Assembly (NCBI GenBank): GCA_002722705.1
Contig: PBMP01000035.1
Location: forward strand, 1-54,808
From: Pseudobdellovibrionaceae bacterium
GTDB lineage: Bacteria > Bdellovibrionota > UBA1018 > UBA6935
Direction: 5' to 3'
Length of the DNA stretch: 54,808 bases
Under the pieces are notes generated by a model. The model ran no database searches. It saw only the letters and a program-made list of their open reading frames with translations, and was not told the DNA's origin. Positions 8,149-16,893 of the stretch are shown here, piece by piece; position 1 is the first letter of the stretch; each line of letters begins with the position of its first letter. The position numbers were made by a program, and so were the translations under genes.

Positions 8149-9372
8149 ATGATTTTTGTCTATTTTGTTTTGATCAGTTTTATCTCTAGTTCAGCTGTGG
8201 CATCGGAAAAAAATGAATCAAAGACTTGTTCAACTACCTTTAGGTCTGCCTCAAAACCTTCTTCTGATGGAATTGAGGAAAAAAAGGAAGTCTTTGTACT
8301 TTATAAAAAGGCAAAACAAAGTTTTAAAATCATTTTATTAGAAAGCCTAAAATCTCCTTCAACGCAAACTCTACTCAGAGAAATTCTTGTGGGTGAAAGT
8401 AAAAAGAACGGTAGTTATTTTGACAAAGAAAGAAAAAAAAACCCTCTCTCCTTTAATGAAATGACACCTGATACTATTGATCTTATTTTAGAAGAAACAA
8501 CACTAGGTTTTTCTTTTCGAGTTTTAACGAAATTAAAATCAAAACTTGAATCTGCAGGTAAAAAAGAAACTTATTTTTATTTACTAGTTCAAGAAAAACT
8601 AAGACAAATTAAAAAAACAAGAGATGATCTTTTCATTCGAAATCATCGACTCATTTACTTTGTCGTTCATAAAAATAGGCCTTACTGGCAAGCCATCGGA
8701 CTCATTCCTCGGCTTAAAATTGAGGAACTTGTTCAAATTGGAAGCATCGGTTTTATTACTGCAATGGATCGATTTGATATTCGTAGAGATGTAAATCTTT
8801 CTACATATGTCGCTCACGCGATTAAAAGACACATTCTTAAATTTGCAAGAACATTAAATAAAACAATTCGCACTCCTGATTATCTTTATAAACATTCTTT
8901 TATAATTAACAAATACATAGCTCTTTACGAAGAAAAAAATGGAAAAAAACCGTCCCCGAAAGAAATTGCAAAAGGAACGGAACTTTCTCTTAAACAAGTA
9001 GAAAGAGTCCTCGAAGCCGAAAAATTTAAAATCGATTCCACTGAGAAAAAAATAAAAGATACAAATCTTTCTCTTGGAGAAACGCTTCCTTCTGATGATC
9101 TCTACGAAGAGCTAGACATATCCTTAGATAGTCTTAAAAATAAACAAACAATAGAAGGAGGCTTACTCTCACTAAATGAGCGAGAACAAGAAATTCTTAA
9201 ACAACGATTATTGATTGATGAGCCAAAAACCTTGGAAGAAGTTGGAAAATCTCTAGGAGTGAGCCGAGAAAGAGTCCGTCAAATCCAAAAAGAAGCTTTA
9301 AGAAAATTAAAGCTATACATTGAAAAAAACAATCCTCATTTAAAAGATGAGTATACTGGTGATCATCAATGA
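8149..9372 (+). CDS. Sigma-70-like factor with an N-terminal export signal (paralogue 1)
   Basis: The 407-residue protein has a hydrophobic start (residues 2-14) ending in S-S-A-V-A then Ser, a good signal-peptidase site, then a private N-terminal domain (about 25-150), then clear sigma regions: region 2 at about 162-243 with E-E-L-V-Q-I-G-S-I-G-F-I and F-D-I-R-R-D-V-N-L-S-T-Y, region 3 at about 262-320, and region 4 at about 340-392 with the helix-turn-helix G-V-S-R-E-R-V-R-Q-I-Q-K-E-A-L-R. The DNA-binding parts look fully functional. Translation starts at 8149: the frame has a stop four codons upstream, and the N-terminal domain is shared with the neighbour. A GTG at 8197 would remove the signal but has no ribosome site. 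Its stop overlaps the next gene (ATGA). Confidence 0.85.
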   Translation: MIFVYFVLISFISSSAVASEKNESKTCSTTFRSASKPSSDGIEEKKEVFVLYKKAKQSFKIILLESLKSPSTQTLLREILVGESKKNGSYFDKERKKNPLSFNEMTPDTIDLILEETTLGFSFRVLTKLKSKLESAGKKETYFYLLVQEKLRQIKKTRDDLFIRNHRLIYFVVHKNRPYWQAIGLIPRLKIEELVQIGSIGFITAMDRFDIRRDVNLSTYVAHAIKRHILKFARTLNKTIRTPDYLYKHSFIINKYIALYEEKNGKKPSPKEIAKGTELSLKQVERVLEAEKFKIDSTEKKIKDTNLSLGETLPSDDLYEELDISLDSLKNKQTIEGGLLSLNEREQEILKQRLLIDEPKTLEEVGKSLGVSRERVRQIQKEALRKLKLYIEKNNPHLKDEYTGDHQ

Positions 9373-10520
9373 AAAATTTGTTCTTTATTTTTGTCATTTC
9401 AATGAATTCATCTCTTTGTTGTTACGCAAATTTCTTATGTAAAAAAAACTTTACTCATCCTCCAAAAGATAGATCTTCTTTTGAAAATGAAGTTCATCTT
9501 TTTTTAGCTCAATCCGCAGAAGCATTTCAGGAGGTTTTAAAACAAGCCAGACATGACAAAGAAGATGAAGCGTTAACACTAAAAACTCTTAACGAAAAAG
9601 CAAATTCAAGAGGAGCTTTTTTTAGTAAAAAAAATCCATTATCTTTTTCTGAAAAGAAACAACTCGACTCAGAGCTTTTAAGCGAAATTAAAGAAAAAAC
9701 AACGCTTGAATTTTCAATAAAAGTATTAAAAAAGCTTCAAGAATCAAAACCTAACAATGCCGCTTTTCGTGAAAAAATTAAGTCCACTCTAAAAACCATT
9801 ATCGAAAATCGAAAAAAGATGATCGAAAAAAGTCTTTGGATTATAAGAAAATATTCTAATAAAATCAAAAGAACATTGACAAAGTCACTTCTCGATATTG
9901 AAGAAATCCAAGAAATTGGAATAATTAGCATCATCCAATCGTTGGATCGCTACAATCCAAATCTCGATGAAATTTTTGAACGTTATGCAGCAACAAAAAT
10001 GCACTTTGCTGTAATTGATTTTTTAAGAAGCAGTCAATCTAAATACTTGGCCAAAAAACGTGATTATCAATTTTATAAAAAAATAAAATCTTTCATAGAA
10101 GAGTACAAAAGTAAATATAATCAATCACCATCCACTCAAGAAATAGCAGAAGCGATAAAGATCTCTGAGAAAAAAGTAAAAATACTTCTGTCTTTAAACG
10201 CAGGAAAAATTGTTTCTATTCATAGCCCAATCAACCCCGAAAAAAGCCTGACCATACTCGACACACTGAGTGATCCAGAAGAAGGTGCTTTTGAAGAAAG
10301 AGTGAATCGAAAAGAAAACTTAGAACTCATTCCTAAAATTCTTAAAACCTTTTCTCAAAAAAAGAAAACTGTCATTGAACTTCTCTACTTTACTGTCCCT
10401 GCAGTTCCAGCAAACGAAATTGGAGAACGTCTTGAAATTCACAAAAGTCGAGTCAGTCAAATCAAAAGTGAATTTATTCAACAAGTCAAAAGAGAATCGA
10501 ACAAAGAGAAAAATAAATAA
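9369..10520 (+). CDS. Sigma-70-like factor with an N-terminal export signal (paralogue 2)
   Basis: This 383-residue paralogue also begins with a signal: M-K-N, hydrophobic residues 4-16, then C-C-Y-A before Asn 21. The private N-terminal domain shares K-K-N-P-L-S-F and a T-T-L-x-F-S-x-x-V-L-x-K-L motif with the first protein. Diverged sigma regions follow: region 2 at about 155-225 (I-E-E-I-Q-E-I-G-I-I-S-I-I-Q-S-L-D-R-Y), region 3 at about 240-300 (P-S-T-Q-E-I-A-E-A-I-K-I-S) and region 4 at about 322-375 (A-N-E-I-G-E-R-L-E-I-H-K-S-R-V-S-Q-I). Its start overlaps the first gene's stop, so the two arose by tandem duplication and are co-translated. Region 2 is less conserved than in paralogue 1. 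Confidence 0.82.
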   Translation: MKNLFFIFVISMNSSLCCYANFLCKKNFTHPPKDRSSFENEVHLFLAQSAEAFQEVLKQARHDKEDEALTLKTLNEKANSRGAFFSKKNPLSFSEKKQLDSELLSEIKEKTTLEFSIKVLKKLQESKPNNAAFREKIKSTLKTIIENRKKMIEKSLWIIRKYSNKIKRTLTKSLLDIEEIQEIGIISIIQSLDRYNPNLDEIFERYAATKMHFAVIDFLRSSQSKYLAKKRDYQFYKKIKSFIEEYKSKYNQSPSTQEIAEAIKISEKKVKILLSLNAGKIVSIHSPINPEKSLTILDTLSDPEEGAFEERVNRKENLELIPKILKTFSQKKKTVIELLYFTVPAVPANEIGERLEIHKSRVSQIKSEFIQQVKRESNKEKNK

Positions 10521-10540
10521 CTTGCTTTCTCAAAATCCCA

Positions 10541-10576
10541 AACGAATCTTTATAGACGCACCTAAAAAGATTCGTT
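10541..10576 (+). terminator. 11-bp inverted repeat between the sigma pair and the transporter
   Basis: AACGAATCTTT and AAAGATTCGTT form a perfect 11-bp stem with a 14-base loop. It lies 20 bases after the second sigma gene and 11 bases before the transporter ATG. There is no U-tract, so it could be a weak terminator, a leader hairpin or a protein site. Confidence 0.4.
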
Positions 10577-10587
10577 AGAAAGATCAA

Positions 10588-12000
10588 ATGAAATTAAAAC
10601 TTCATTATCACTGGGTTTTAGGTCCCTTTTTATCCATACTCACTTGGATCCTCCCCCTCCCCTTAAAACACAATGCTCATCTCATCGCATCCCTGATGAT
10701 CGGTGTGATTACCTATTGGATTCTCACCCCTATTCCGCTTGCAGTTACGGGATTATTAGCCACTGCTCTGCTTCCTCTTTTAGGAATTTGCTCAGCTCAA
10801 TCTGCATTTTCAGGGTACGGGCACCCCTTGGTTTTTCTCTTTATGGGAGGCTTTCTCATTGCAAAAGCAATGGAAGTTCAAAAAGCAGATCAAAGAATTG
10901 CTTTAAATTTACTCACTGCTCCTGGCATTTCTGGTCATCCTCTCCGATCTATTATTGCTTTAATTTTTCTCAGCGCAGTGCTTTCTATGTTTCTCTCCAA
11001 TACCGCAACGACTGCGATGCTTTTACCCATTGCTAGTGGAGTTTTGACTCATATTTTTAAAAAAGAAAAGACATCCCAAGGACTCGTCCTCTTATTTATT
11101 GCATATGCCTCAAGCATTGGAGGAATGGGAACGCCTGTGGGCTCAACACCAAACATGATCGCGCTTGGTTTAATTGAAAAGTTTGGAGGACCTCAAATTG
11201 ATTTTTTCTCTTGGATGGTTCAAGTCGCTCCTTTATCTATTCTGATGATTTTCATTCTGGTCTTTGTATTAAAATGGAAACTCCCATCTCTTCCTTCTTG
11301 GATTCCCACTGAAAATTTAAAAAAACAAAAACAAAATCTGGGAAGTCTTTCCTCTCACGAAAAAATCACTTTTTTTTCAGGAATCGTTGCCATCTCTTTG
11401 TGGATCCTTCCTAGTCTTTTTCAAGTTTTTTTTCCAGAATCTCCACTGAGTCCTCTTTTAAAGAACCATCTCCCTGAAAGTGCAGTTGCATTGATTGCTG
11501 CTAGTTTTCTTTTTCTTTTAAAGGTCGACGAAAAACCCGCTCTGAGCTGGAAACAAGCAACCTCCATTGACTGGAACTCCCTCCTTTTATTTGGAGCAGG
11601 GATGAGTCTAGGAACACAAGTTTTTGAGACCGGACTGGCAAGTCAAATTGGACAAGGTCTGATTTCCATCACCTCTCATCCATCCCAGATTTTGTTTCTA
11701 TTCATCATCGTTACACTTTTTTTTACCGAAACCACCTCAAATACGGCCACAGCCAATCTCGTCATCCCACTCGTTTATGCTACCTCGAGCGATCTAGGAA
11801 TAGACCCATGGCTCCCTATTCAGTCTGTTGCGCTTGCCTGCAGCCTGGCTTTTATGATGCCAGTCTCTACCCCCCCAAACGCCATTGTCTTTGGAAGTGG
11901 TAAAATCTCCCCGAAACTCATGATTCGTGTGGGTTTTTTTCTCAATATAGGAGCCTCAATTCTCATTTATTTCTGGGGAAAAATAGTCAGTTCAATCTAA
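10588..12000 (+). CDS. DASS (SLC13) family sodium/anion symporter
   Basis: The 470-residue polytopic protein has the two SNT signatures of the divalent anion:sodium symporters: F-L-S-N-T-A-T-T-A-M-L-L-P-I in the first half and T-T-S-N-T-A-T-A-N-L-V-I-P in the second, plus G-T-P-V-G-S-T-P-N-M-I and M-M-P-V-S-T-P-P-N-A-I-V-F-G-S-G. About 11 to 13 membrane segments. It imports dicarboxylates, citrate or sulfate with sodium; the sequence does not fix the substrate. Encoded alone between the sigma pair and argS. Confidence 0.9.
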   Translation: MKLKLHYHWVLGPFLSILTWILPLPLKHNAHLIASLMIGVITYWILTPIPLAVTGLLATALLPLLGICSAQSAFSGYGHPLVFLFMGGFLIAKAMEVQKADQRIALNLLTAPGISGHPLRSIIALIFLSAVLSMFLSNTATTAMLLPIASGVLTHIFKKEKTSQGLVLLFIAYASSIGGMGTPVGSTPNMIALGLIEKFGGPQIDFFSWMVQVAPLSILMIFILVFVLKWKLPSLPSWIPTENLKKQKQNLGSLSSHEKITFFSGIVAISLWILPSLFQVFFPESPLSPLLKNHLPESAVALIAASFLFLLKVDEKPALSWKQATSIDWNSLLLFGAGMSLGTQVFETGLASQIGQGLISITSHPSQILFLFIIVTLFFTETTSNTATANLVIPLVYATSSDLGIDPWLPIQSVALACSLAFMMPVSTPPNAIVFGSGKISPKLMIRVGFFLNIGASILIYFWGKIVSSI

Positions 12001-12058
12001 TTTTTTCAAAAAATGAATTCCTCTGGTATCCATTCTCAGATTGTGTCAAAAAGAACGA

Positions 12059-13792
12059 ATGGATCGATTTACACATTTTGCATCAAAGGCGCTTAGTCAA
12101 GTCCTAGAGACTCCCATTTCTCCTGACCAGATCGAAACCCCTCCTGATCCAACACTCGGAGATTTTGGTTTCCCGTGCTTTAAACTCGCAAAAAGCTGGA
12201 GAAAAGCCCCCCCAGTCATCGCTCAAGAACTGTGTGAAAAACTAAACAACGAAGCAAAAGAAAGCCTTGGTCCACTTGACGTTCGCGCGGTCGGACCTTA
12301 CGTCAACTTCAACATCGATCCACAAGCTTTAGGTAACGCTATTTTAGGAGAAATTTTAGAGGGAGATGGCTTGGGGACTTATGGAAAACTCCCTTCTGGA
12401 AGAGGGAAATGGGTACTTGAATATTCTTCCCCTAATGTGGCTAAGCCTTTTCAGATTTATCACCTCAGAGGCACTGCTCTAGGAGCAGCTCTCGCTCGAG
12501 TAGGAACATTTCGAGGCTATGAAGTGACCTCCATTAACCACCTTGGAGACTGGGGAACTCAATACGGAAAACTTGCAGTTGCATTTAAAGAATTTGGAAA
12601 CGAACTCCCTGAAAAACCCACGATGGATCAATTAGTCGATATCTATATTCGAGTGCATAAGATTCCAGACGAAAATGGCAGAATCACGGAAGAAGCAAGA
12701 GAGGCTTTTAAAAAACTCGAAGAAGGAGATCCAGAGATCACTGCCCTTTGGAAAAAATGTAAAGAAATTTCAGTAGAACACTTTAATGAAATTTATCAAC
12801 GAATCGGGGTCCACTTTGATTATACATGGGGGGAGAGTCACTATAAGGATCAACTTGAACCTCTGATTGCTCAACTAAAAGAACAAGGACTCTTAGAAGA
12901 AAGCGAAGGTGCTTGGGTTGTTTTTGTTGAAGACGAGAATGGAAATGAAATTCCCCCATGCATTCTTTTAAAAAAGGATGGTGCAACCATCTACGCAACT
13001 CGAGATTTAGCTGCTGCTCTTTATCGATATAAACAATTTCAGTTCGACCGAATGACTTACATTGTAGGACAAGAACAAAAAATGCACTTTAAGCAAGTTT
13101 TTGCTGTTCTCAGGAAAATGAAAGTTCCTTGGGTCAGTGCTTGTGAACACATTCCAACCGGCCTTTATCGATTCAACGATTCAAAAATGTCGACCCGTAA
13201 GGGTAATGTAGCAAGCCTTGAGTCGATTTTGGATCTTGCTAAAAAGCGCGTTTTAGAGCTCATGACTGAAAGAGATAAAGATTCACTCATTGAAAACCTG
13301 GATGAAACTGCAGAAAAAATTGCAATCGGAGCCGTTTTATTTCATGACCTCAGCCATGATCCAACCAAAGACATCGAACTCAATATTGACCGAATGGTTG
13401 ATTTTCAAGGAGAGACAGGTCCTTACCTTCAATATGCTCACACTCGTTGTCTGAGTATTCTCAGAAAAGCAAAAGAATCAGGACACGAAGATTTTCGCTA
13501 TAAACAAGAACTGATTTCAGCATTAATACACCCAAAAGAATGGGAACTTTTAAAAATTCTAGGACAGTTTCCATCTCAACTTGAACGAACACTTTATTAC
13601 GGAAAAGCGAATCAGCTTGCTAATTATCTCGTTGAAATTACTAAAGCTTTTCATTCGTTCTACAGAGAATGCCATGTATTGGATCAAGAACCTTCTACGA
13701 CACAAGCCCGCTTACTCTTAGTCGAATCAACCAGGAGAATTCTTGGGCAAGGTTTATTACTCCTGGGTGTCCCTCTTCCAGAGCGAATGTAA
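12059..13792 (+). CDS. argS: Arginyl-tRNA synthetase
   Basis: The 577-residue class I synthetase has the N-terminal Add1 domain, Y-S-S-P-N-V-A-K-P-F-Q-I-Y-H-L-R-G near residue 124 (the HIGH region), the conserved W-G-T-Q-Y-G-K-L segment, K-M-S-T-R-K-G-N-V (KMSKS loop) and the C-terminal anticodon-binding DALR domain with G-P-Y-L-Q-Y-A-H-T-R. It charges tRNA-Arg in the cytoplasm. A TTG at 12041 extends the frame by six codons, but the ATG at 12059 fits the family better. Odd point: the HIGH box reads Q-I-Y-H, lacking the first His and the Gly. Confidence 0.96.
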   Translation: MDRFTHFASKALSQVLETPISPDQIETPPDPTLGDFGFPCFKLAKSWRKAPPVIAQELCEKLNNEAKESLGPLDVRAVGPYVNFNIDPQALGNAILGEILEGDGLGTYGKLPSGRGKWVLEYSSPNVAKPFQIYHLRGTALGAALARVGTFRGYEVTSINHLGDWGTQYGKLAVAFKEFGNELPEKPTMDQLVDIYIRVHKIPDENGRITEEAREAFKKLEEGDPEITALWKKCKEISVEHFNEIYQRIGVHFDYTWGESHYKDQLEPLIAQLKEQGLLEESEGAWVVFVEDENGNEIPPCILLKKDGATIYATRDLAAALYRYKQFQFDRMTYIVGQEQKMHFKQVFAVLRKMKVPWVSACEHIPTGLYRFNDSKMSTRKGNVASLESILDLAKKRVLELMTERDKDSLIENLDETAEKIAIGAVLFHDLSHDPTKDIELNIDRMVDFQGETGPYLQYAHTRCLSILRKAKESGHEDFRYKQELISALIHPKEWELLKILGQFPSQLERTLYYGKANQLANYLVEITKAFHSFYRECHVLDQEPSTTQARLLLVESTRRILGQGLLLLGVPLPERM

Positions 13793-13832
13793 CTCTCTGT
13801 AAACACTCTCTTGAATATTACTCATTCAAAGT

Positions 13833-13861
13833 TTGACAAAAAATCATCAAAACTCTAGATG
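13833..13861 (+). promoter_or_regulatory. Promoter upstream of the lipoprotein at 13889
   Basis: TTGACA (13833-13838), a 17-base spacer and TAGATG (13856-13861). The -10 contains the in-frame ATG at 13859, which argues that translation begins at the next ATG, 13889, and not there. Confidence 0.5.
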
Positions 13862-13888
13862 AAAGTCATTCTATTTGAGGAGAGTTTT

Positions 13889-14626
13889 ATGAAGCAAAAA
13901 ATAAGTTTTATTCTGTTTGGTTTATTGGCAATGGGATGTCGTTCTGGTTTTCAGGACCTCGCAGACCCTGCTCACTACCAAGTCAATATCCTTTTCTCTG
14001 ATGGAAAAACAGGAGTACCTGACTTTCCCTTCACCTATCACGCCATCTTTGAGGCCCGAAGAAAATCTTATTCTGCACATATCTTAAAAACTTATGATGG
14101 ACCGACTCAAATTGGAAATACCTCCATTTCATCAGAATTTACCGACGAAAATGGAACATGGAATTATATCGATCCCAATGTAAATTTATGGACGACTGTA
14201 AATACACAAAGCTGCACTTCAGTATGTACCGATGATGACTGTACTTTTACGACGGAAGTATGCGAAGACGACACAGAAACTCGCTATTTTAACCTCGCAC
14301 AAGTAAAAAGCGTAGAGACATGGATATCCTATACAGTTGAAGGAATTCCAGCTCACACGATCGTATCTGCAAAAGAAAGTTATTTAGGAATAGACGACCT
14401 TGAAAATCCTATTTGGATTGAAAAAAATGAATTTATCACTCCATTTGAACGAGAGCTCAAAGCTCCTGCAGATTTAAAGCCGATCGTAATTCGATCTGAG
14501 AACGGTGCAGAAAGTCGAACTGAATTTGTAAACCGGACTCCCATTGCGCTCACAAGAGACCAACTCACACCAGCTCAGTTAGAGAGAGTAAAAGAAGCCA
14601 TTGAGGTTCTAAAAAGCGAAGATTAA
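13889..14626 (+). CDS. Lipoprotein of unknown function
   Basis: The 245-residue protein has a canonical lipoprotein signal, M-K-Q-K then hydrophobic residues and A-M-G-C (Cys 15). GAGGAGAG sits just before the ATG at 13889; an in-frame ATG ten codons upstream lies inside the predicted promoter and would spoil the signal. The centre holds a Cys cluster, S-C-T-S-V-C-T-D-D-D-C-T-F-T-T-E-V-C, probably two disulfides. The first half is predicted beta-rich. No family recognised. A surface or periplasmic role is inferred from the signal only. Confidence 0.8.
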   Translation: MKQKISFILFGLLAMGCRSGFQDLADPAHYQVNILFSDGKTGVPDFPFTYHAIFEARRKSYSAHILKTYDGPTQIGNTSISSEFTDENGTWNYIDPNVNLWTTVNTQSCTSVCTDDDCTFTTEVCEDDTETRYFNLAQVKSVETWISYTVEGIPAHTIVSAKESYLGIDDLENPIWIEKNEFITPFERELKAPADLKPIVIRSENGAESRTEFVNRTPIALTRDQLTPAQLERVKEAIEVLKSED

Positions 14627-14685
14627 AAAAGCTCACTCTGAATTGTTAGAAGTAGATTAAAACGATCTATTGATTTGACTTTTGA

Positions 14686-14700
14686 GACACAATAAGTCAT
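14686..14700. repeat. Recurrent 15-bp motif, copy 3
   Basis: GACACAATAAGTCAT, identical to copy 1 (position 61) at 14 of 15 bases. It ends 29 bases before the ATG of the exported hydrolase at 14730. Confidence 0.45.
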
Positions 14701-14729
14701 TCAAAGGTCCGAGATCTAAAGGAGTTGTC

Positions 14730-15884
14730 ATGAGATTTTTCTTTACTGGTTATATCTTTCTTCTATCATTTTCAGGACTTGCAAAAGCAGCTGAAGCAAT
14801 CGTGTCTATTCAAAAACATACACAGCATCATCAATGGGCTGGGGAAAGTTATTTTCATCGGCAGATCACCTTTGAAAACACGCTTGGACCAGAAAAGGAT
14901 GGAAAAAAAATCCATCAAATTCACTTTCATGAGCTTTACCAAGATCGAGAGTTGCGCTCGGAAGTGGGTTACTTTTTTGTTCCAGGATCAATTGCAAATT
15001 TTGAGTCTTTTTTTATTTTAAAAGAGAAAAGCTTGCCTGCCTTACTCCTTAGGTCAGGGGCGCAGGTTTTTGGAATCTCCCCATTGACTCGACCATCTTC
15101 ACATCCGTGCTCCTCTCAAATGGTTTGTCCGGAACTTAAATTTTGGGGAATGAAAGAATATGTGGAAGATATTCATTTTTTGATCCAGCAAATCAAAATG
15201 AATCACCCAAGAATGAAAAAAATCATCTTCGTGGGATACTCTTTAGGTGCCATGGTTGGAGAAGTTTATGCCAGTCATTTTCCAAAAAGTATCGATGGAA
15301 TGGTTCTTATTGATGGAACTCTTGTTTCAAAAGATCCCAGATTCATTCGTACAATGGAAGGTCTTTGTCAACAAGGTCAAAAGATGAGTGATCAGATGGG
15401 ACAAGTCCCAGAAAAGCAAGTGTATCTCACCATGATCCCGATCTCAAAGGACATGACAAACGATCAAAAAAAGAAAGTTGCGAACATTCTCACTCATCCG
15501 CTTCCTAGTTTTTTATGGCCATTTATTTACCTATCACCAGACAACAAAAAGACCTTTCTTCACTCCAAGTGGGAACCATTAATTGAGTATTTTGAGATTG
15601 GAAACCCGATGACTGCTGGAAAACTTTTTCTAGATTATTCTTGTAAGGATCGAATCGCAGAACTCACAAAAAATGTCGCTCAGTTTGAAGCACCACTACT
15701 GTCGATTGAATCTTCAGGTGGCTTTAATGGACTGATGTCAGACTTTGTGAATCAAACAAATTCCAAATCATTGGCGACTGAAAGTCTTTTGAACAATGTA
15801 GGGCATTTTGATCTTCTTTTTGGTGAAAAAGTCCAAAACACACTCGCATTGATGATTCACGCTTGGGAAAAATCGACTCCATAA
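14730..15884 (+). CDS. Exported alpha/beta hydrolase
   Basis: The 384-residue protein starts with a signal (M-R-F-F-F, hydrophobic to about residue 17, cleavage near A-K-A/A-E-A). It carries the alpha/beta-hydrolase nucleophile elbow G-Y-S-L-G-A-M-V-G (catalytic Ser) and a late N-V-G-H-F-D-L-L-F supplying the His; the acid residue is not certain. AAAGGAG precedes the ATG at 14730; the longer reading from 14682 passes through the 15-bp motif and has no ribosome site. It is probably a periplasmic or secreted esterase or lipase of unknown substrate. Confidence 0.85.
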   Translation: MRFFFTGYIFLLSFSGLAKAAEAIVSIQKHTQHHQWAGESYFHRQITFENTLGPEKDGKKIHQIHFHELYQDRELRSEVGYFFVPGSIANFESFFILKEKSLPALLLRSGAQVFGISPLTRPSSHPCSSQMVCPELKFWGMKEYVEDIHFLIQQIKMNHPRMKKIIFVGYSLGAMVGEVYASHFPKSIDGMVLIDGTLVSKDPRFIRTMEGLCQQGQKMSDQMGQVPEKQVYLTMIPISKDMTNDQKKKVANILTHPLPSFLWPFIYLSPDNKKTFLHSKWEPLIEYFEIGNPMTAGKLFLDYSCKDRIAELTKNVAQFEAPLLSIESSGGFNGLMSDFVNQTNSKSLATESLLNNVGHFDLLFGEKVQNTLALMIHAWEKSTP

Positions 15885-15929
15885 AACCCTAGAGTTGACG
15901 AAACATAAAAACAATGACACTTGGCATCA

Positions 15930-16808
15930 ATGAAAAAAAGCCTGATCCTTTTATGGATTTTTTTTGTTTTGATACCTGTTTTACAAACTAAGGCAGATGA
16001 GACCTTTATTGAGCCCATTCCACACCCTTATCAATGGTATGAAAACGCGACCCTTTCTTGGGTTTCTCCTGAGCTTTTACACCATTTAGGACTAGGTGAG
16101 TTTTCTCAAGAGCAAAAAATTACATTAAAATTAGAACTTCAAGCCTATCTTCGAGAAAATAAATTAAAAATTCAAAAAGAAATAGAAGAAGAAAATTTGA
16201 ATGATCCTATGAATAGGCTCTATAGACTTCTTCGGGACTATCATTGGGTAAAAGAAATTGCTGAATCTCCTCGTTCACTTTCACATGAAGAGATACATCA
16301 CCTTGAAAAAACACTGATTTTAATGGAAGAGGAACTCAATCATGCAGGAGTCAATGAAACAAACAAAAAACTGCTCGCATTAAATGAAAGTTTTCAAGAT
16401 CTCCAAGAAACCCAAAAGAACAACCCCAATGTTACATATGCATTGGTCATGGGTTCTCTTTTGTCTTCAATCGCCTATATTACTATTCCATCCTCCCTTT
16501 TGTTTTTAAAGGGAGAGGTCTTTATTGTTTTTTTTAGCTCTCTATATCCTTTTTATAATCGAAAAAATTTAAGACACGAATCCCTTTCCTACCTTCCTGA
16601 AGAAAGAACAGTGAGAAACGAACTGAAAAAAAAACTAAAACATTCTCTTTTGCTAAAATACTGGTTACAACTTCATGATCCGGACCCACTCACTCAGAGA
16701 TTCCCCTCGTTCTCTTTGGAATCCGTCATCAAAAAAGCGTCCTATACGTGTGCTGAAATTTTTACAACACAACACCCTCATGCTGTACGTAAAAACCCCC
16801 TTCGCTAA
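15930..16808 (+). CDS. Exported or membrane protein of unknown function
   Basis: The 292-residue protein has an N-terminal signal (M-K-K-S, hydrophobic to about 20, Q-T-K-A site). A helical middle rich in Glu/Leu follows, then one or two membrane segments at about 170-215 around V-M-G-S-L-L-S-S-I-A-Y-I-T and V-F-I-V-F-F-S-S-L-Y. A TTG at 15921 would add three residues; the ATG at 15930 gives the normal signal. It is not part of the sdh operon, which has its own promoter. No family recognised. Confidence 0.75.
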   Translation: MKKSLILLWIFFVLIPVLQTKADETFIEPIPHPYQWYENATLSWVSPELLHHLGLGEFSQEQKITLKLELQAYLRENKLKIQKEIEEENLNDPMNRLYRLLRDYHWVKEIAESPRSLSHEEIHHLEKTLILMEEELNHAGVNETNKKLLALNESFQDLQETQKNNPNVTYALVMGSLLSSIAYITIPSSLLFLKGEVFIVFFSSLYPFYNRKNLRHESLSYLPEERTVRNELKKKLKHSLLLKYWLQLHDPDPLTQRFPSFSLESVIKKASYTCAEIFTTQHPHAVRKNPLR

Positions 16809-16829
16809 TCAAAAGAGATCGGAATCTGA

Positions 16830-16858
16830 TTGCACTCTTGGGATAAGTGAGCGATAAA
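16830..16858 (+). promoter_or_regulatory. Candidate promoter of sdhCAB
   Basis: TTGCAC (16830-16835), 17 bases, GATAAA (16853-16858), with the GAGGAG ribosome site and ATG of sdhC 36 bases further on. Both boxes depart from consensus. Confidence 0.4.
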
Positions 16859-16893
16859 CAAAGAACACGTTTAAAAAGATTGAGGAGCATCAT

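Noticed and set aside
8197-8199. Internal GTG start that would remove the signal from the first sigma-like protein
   Set aside because: It has no ribosome site, and the second paralogue has its own independent signal; kept as a test in the finding.
12041-12058. Extended argS start at a TTG
   Set aside because: The ATG at 12059 matches the family N-terminus; the added six codons have no support.
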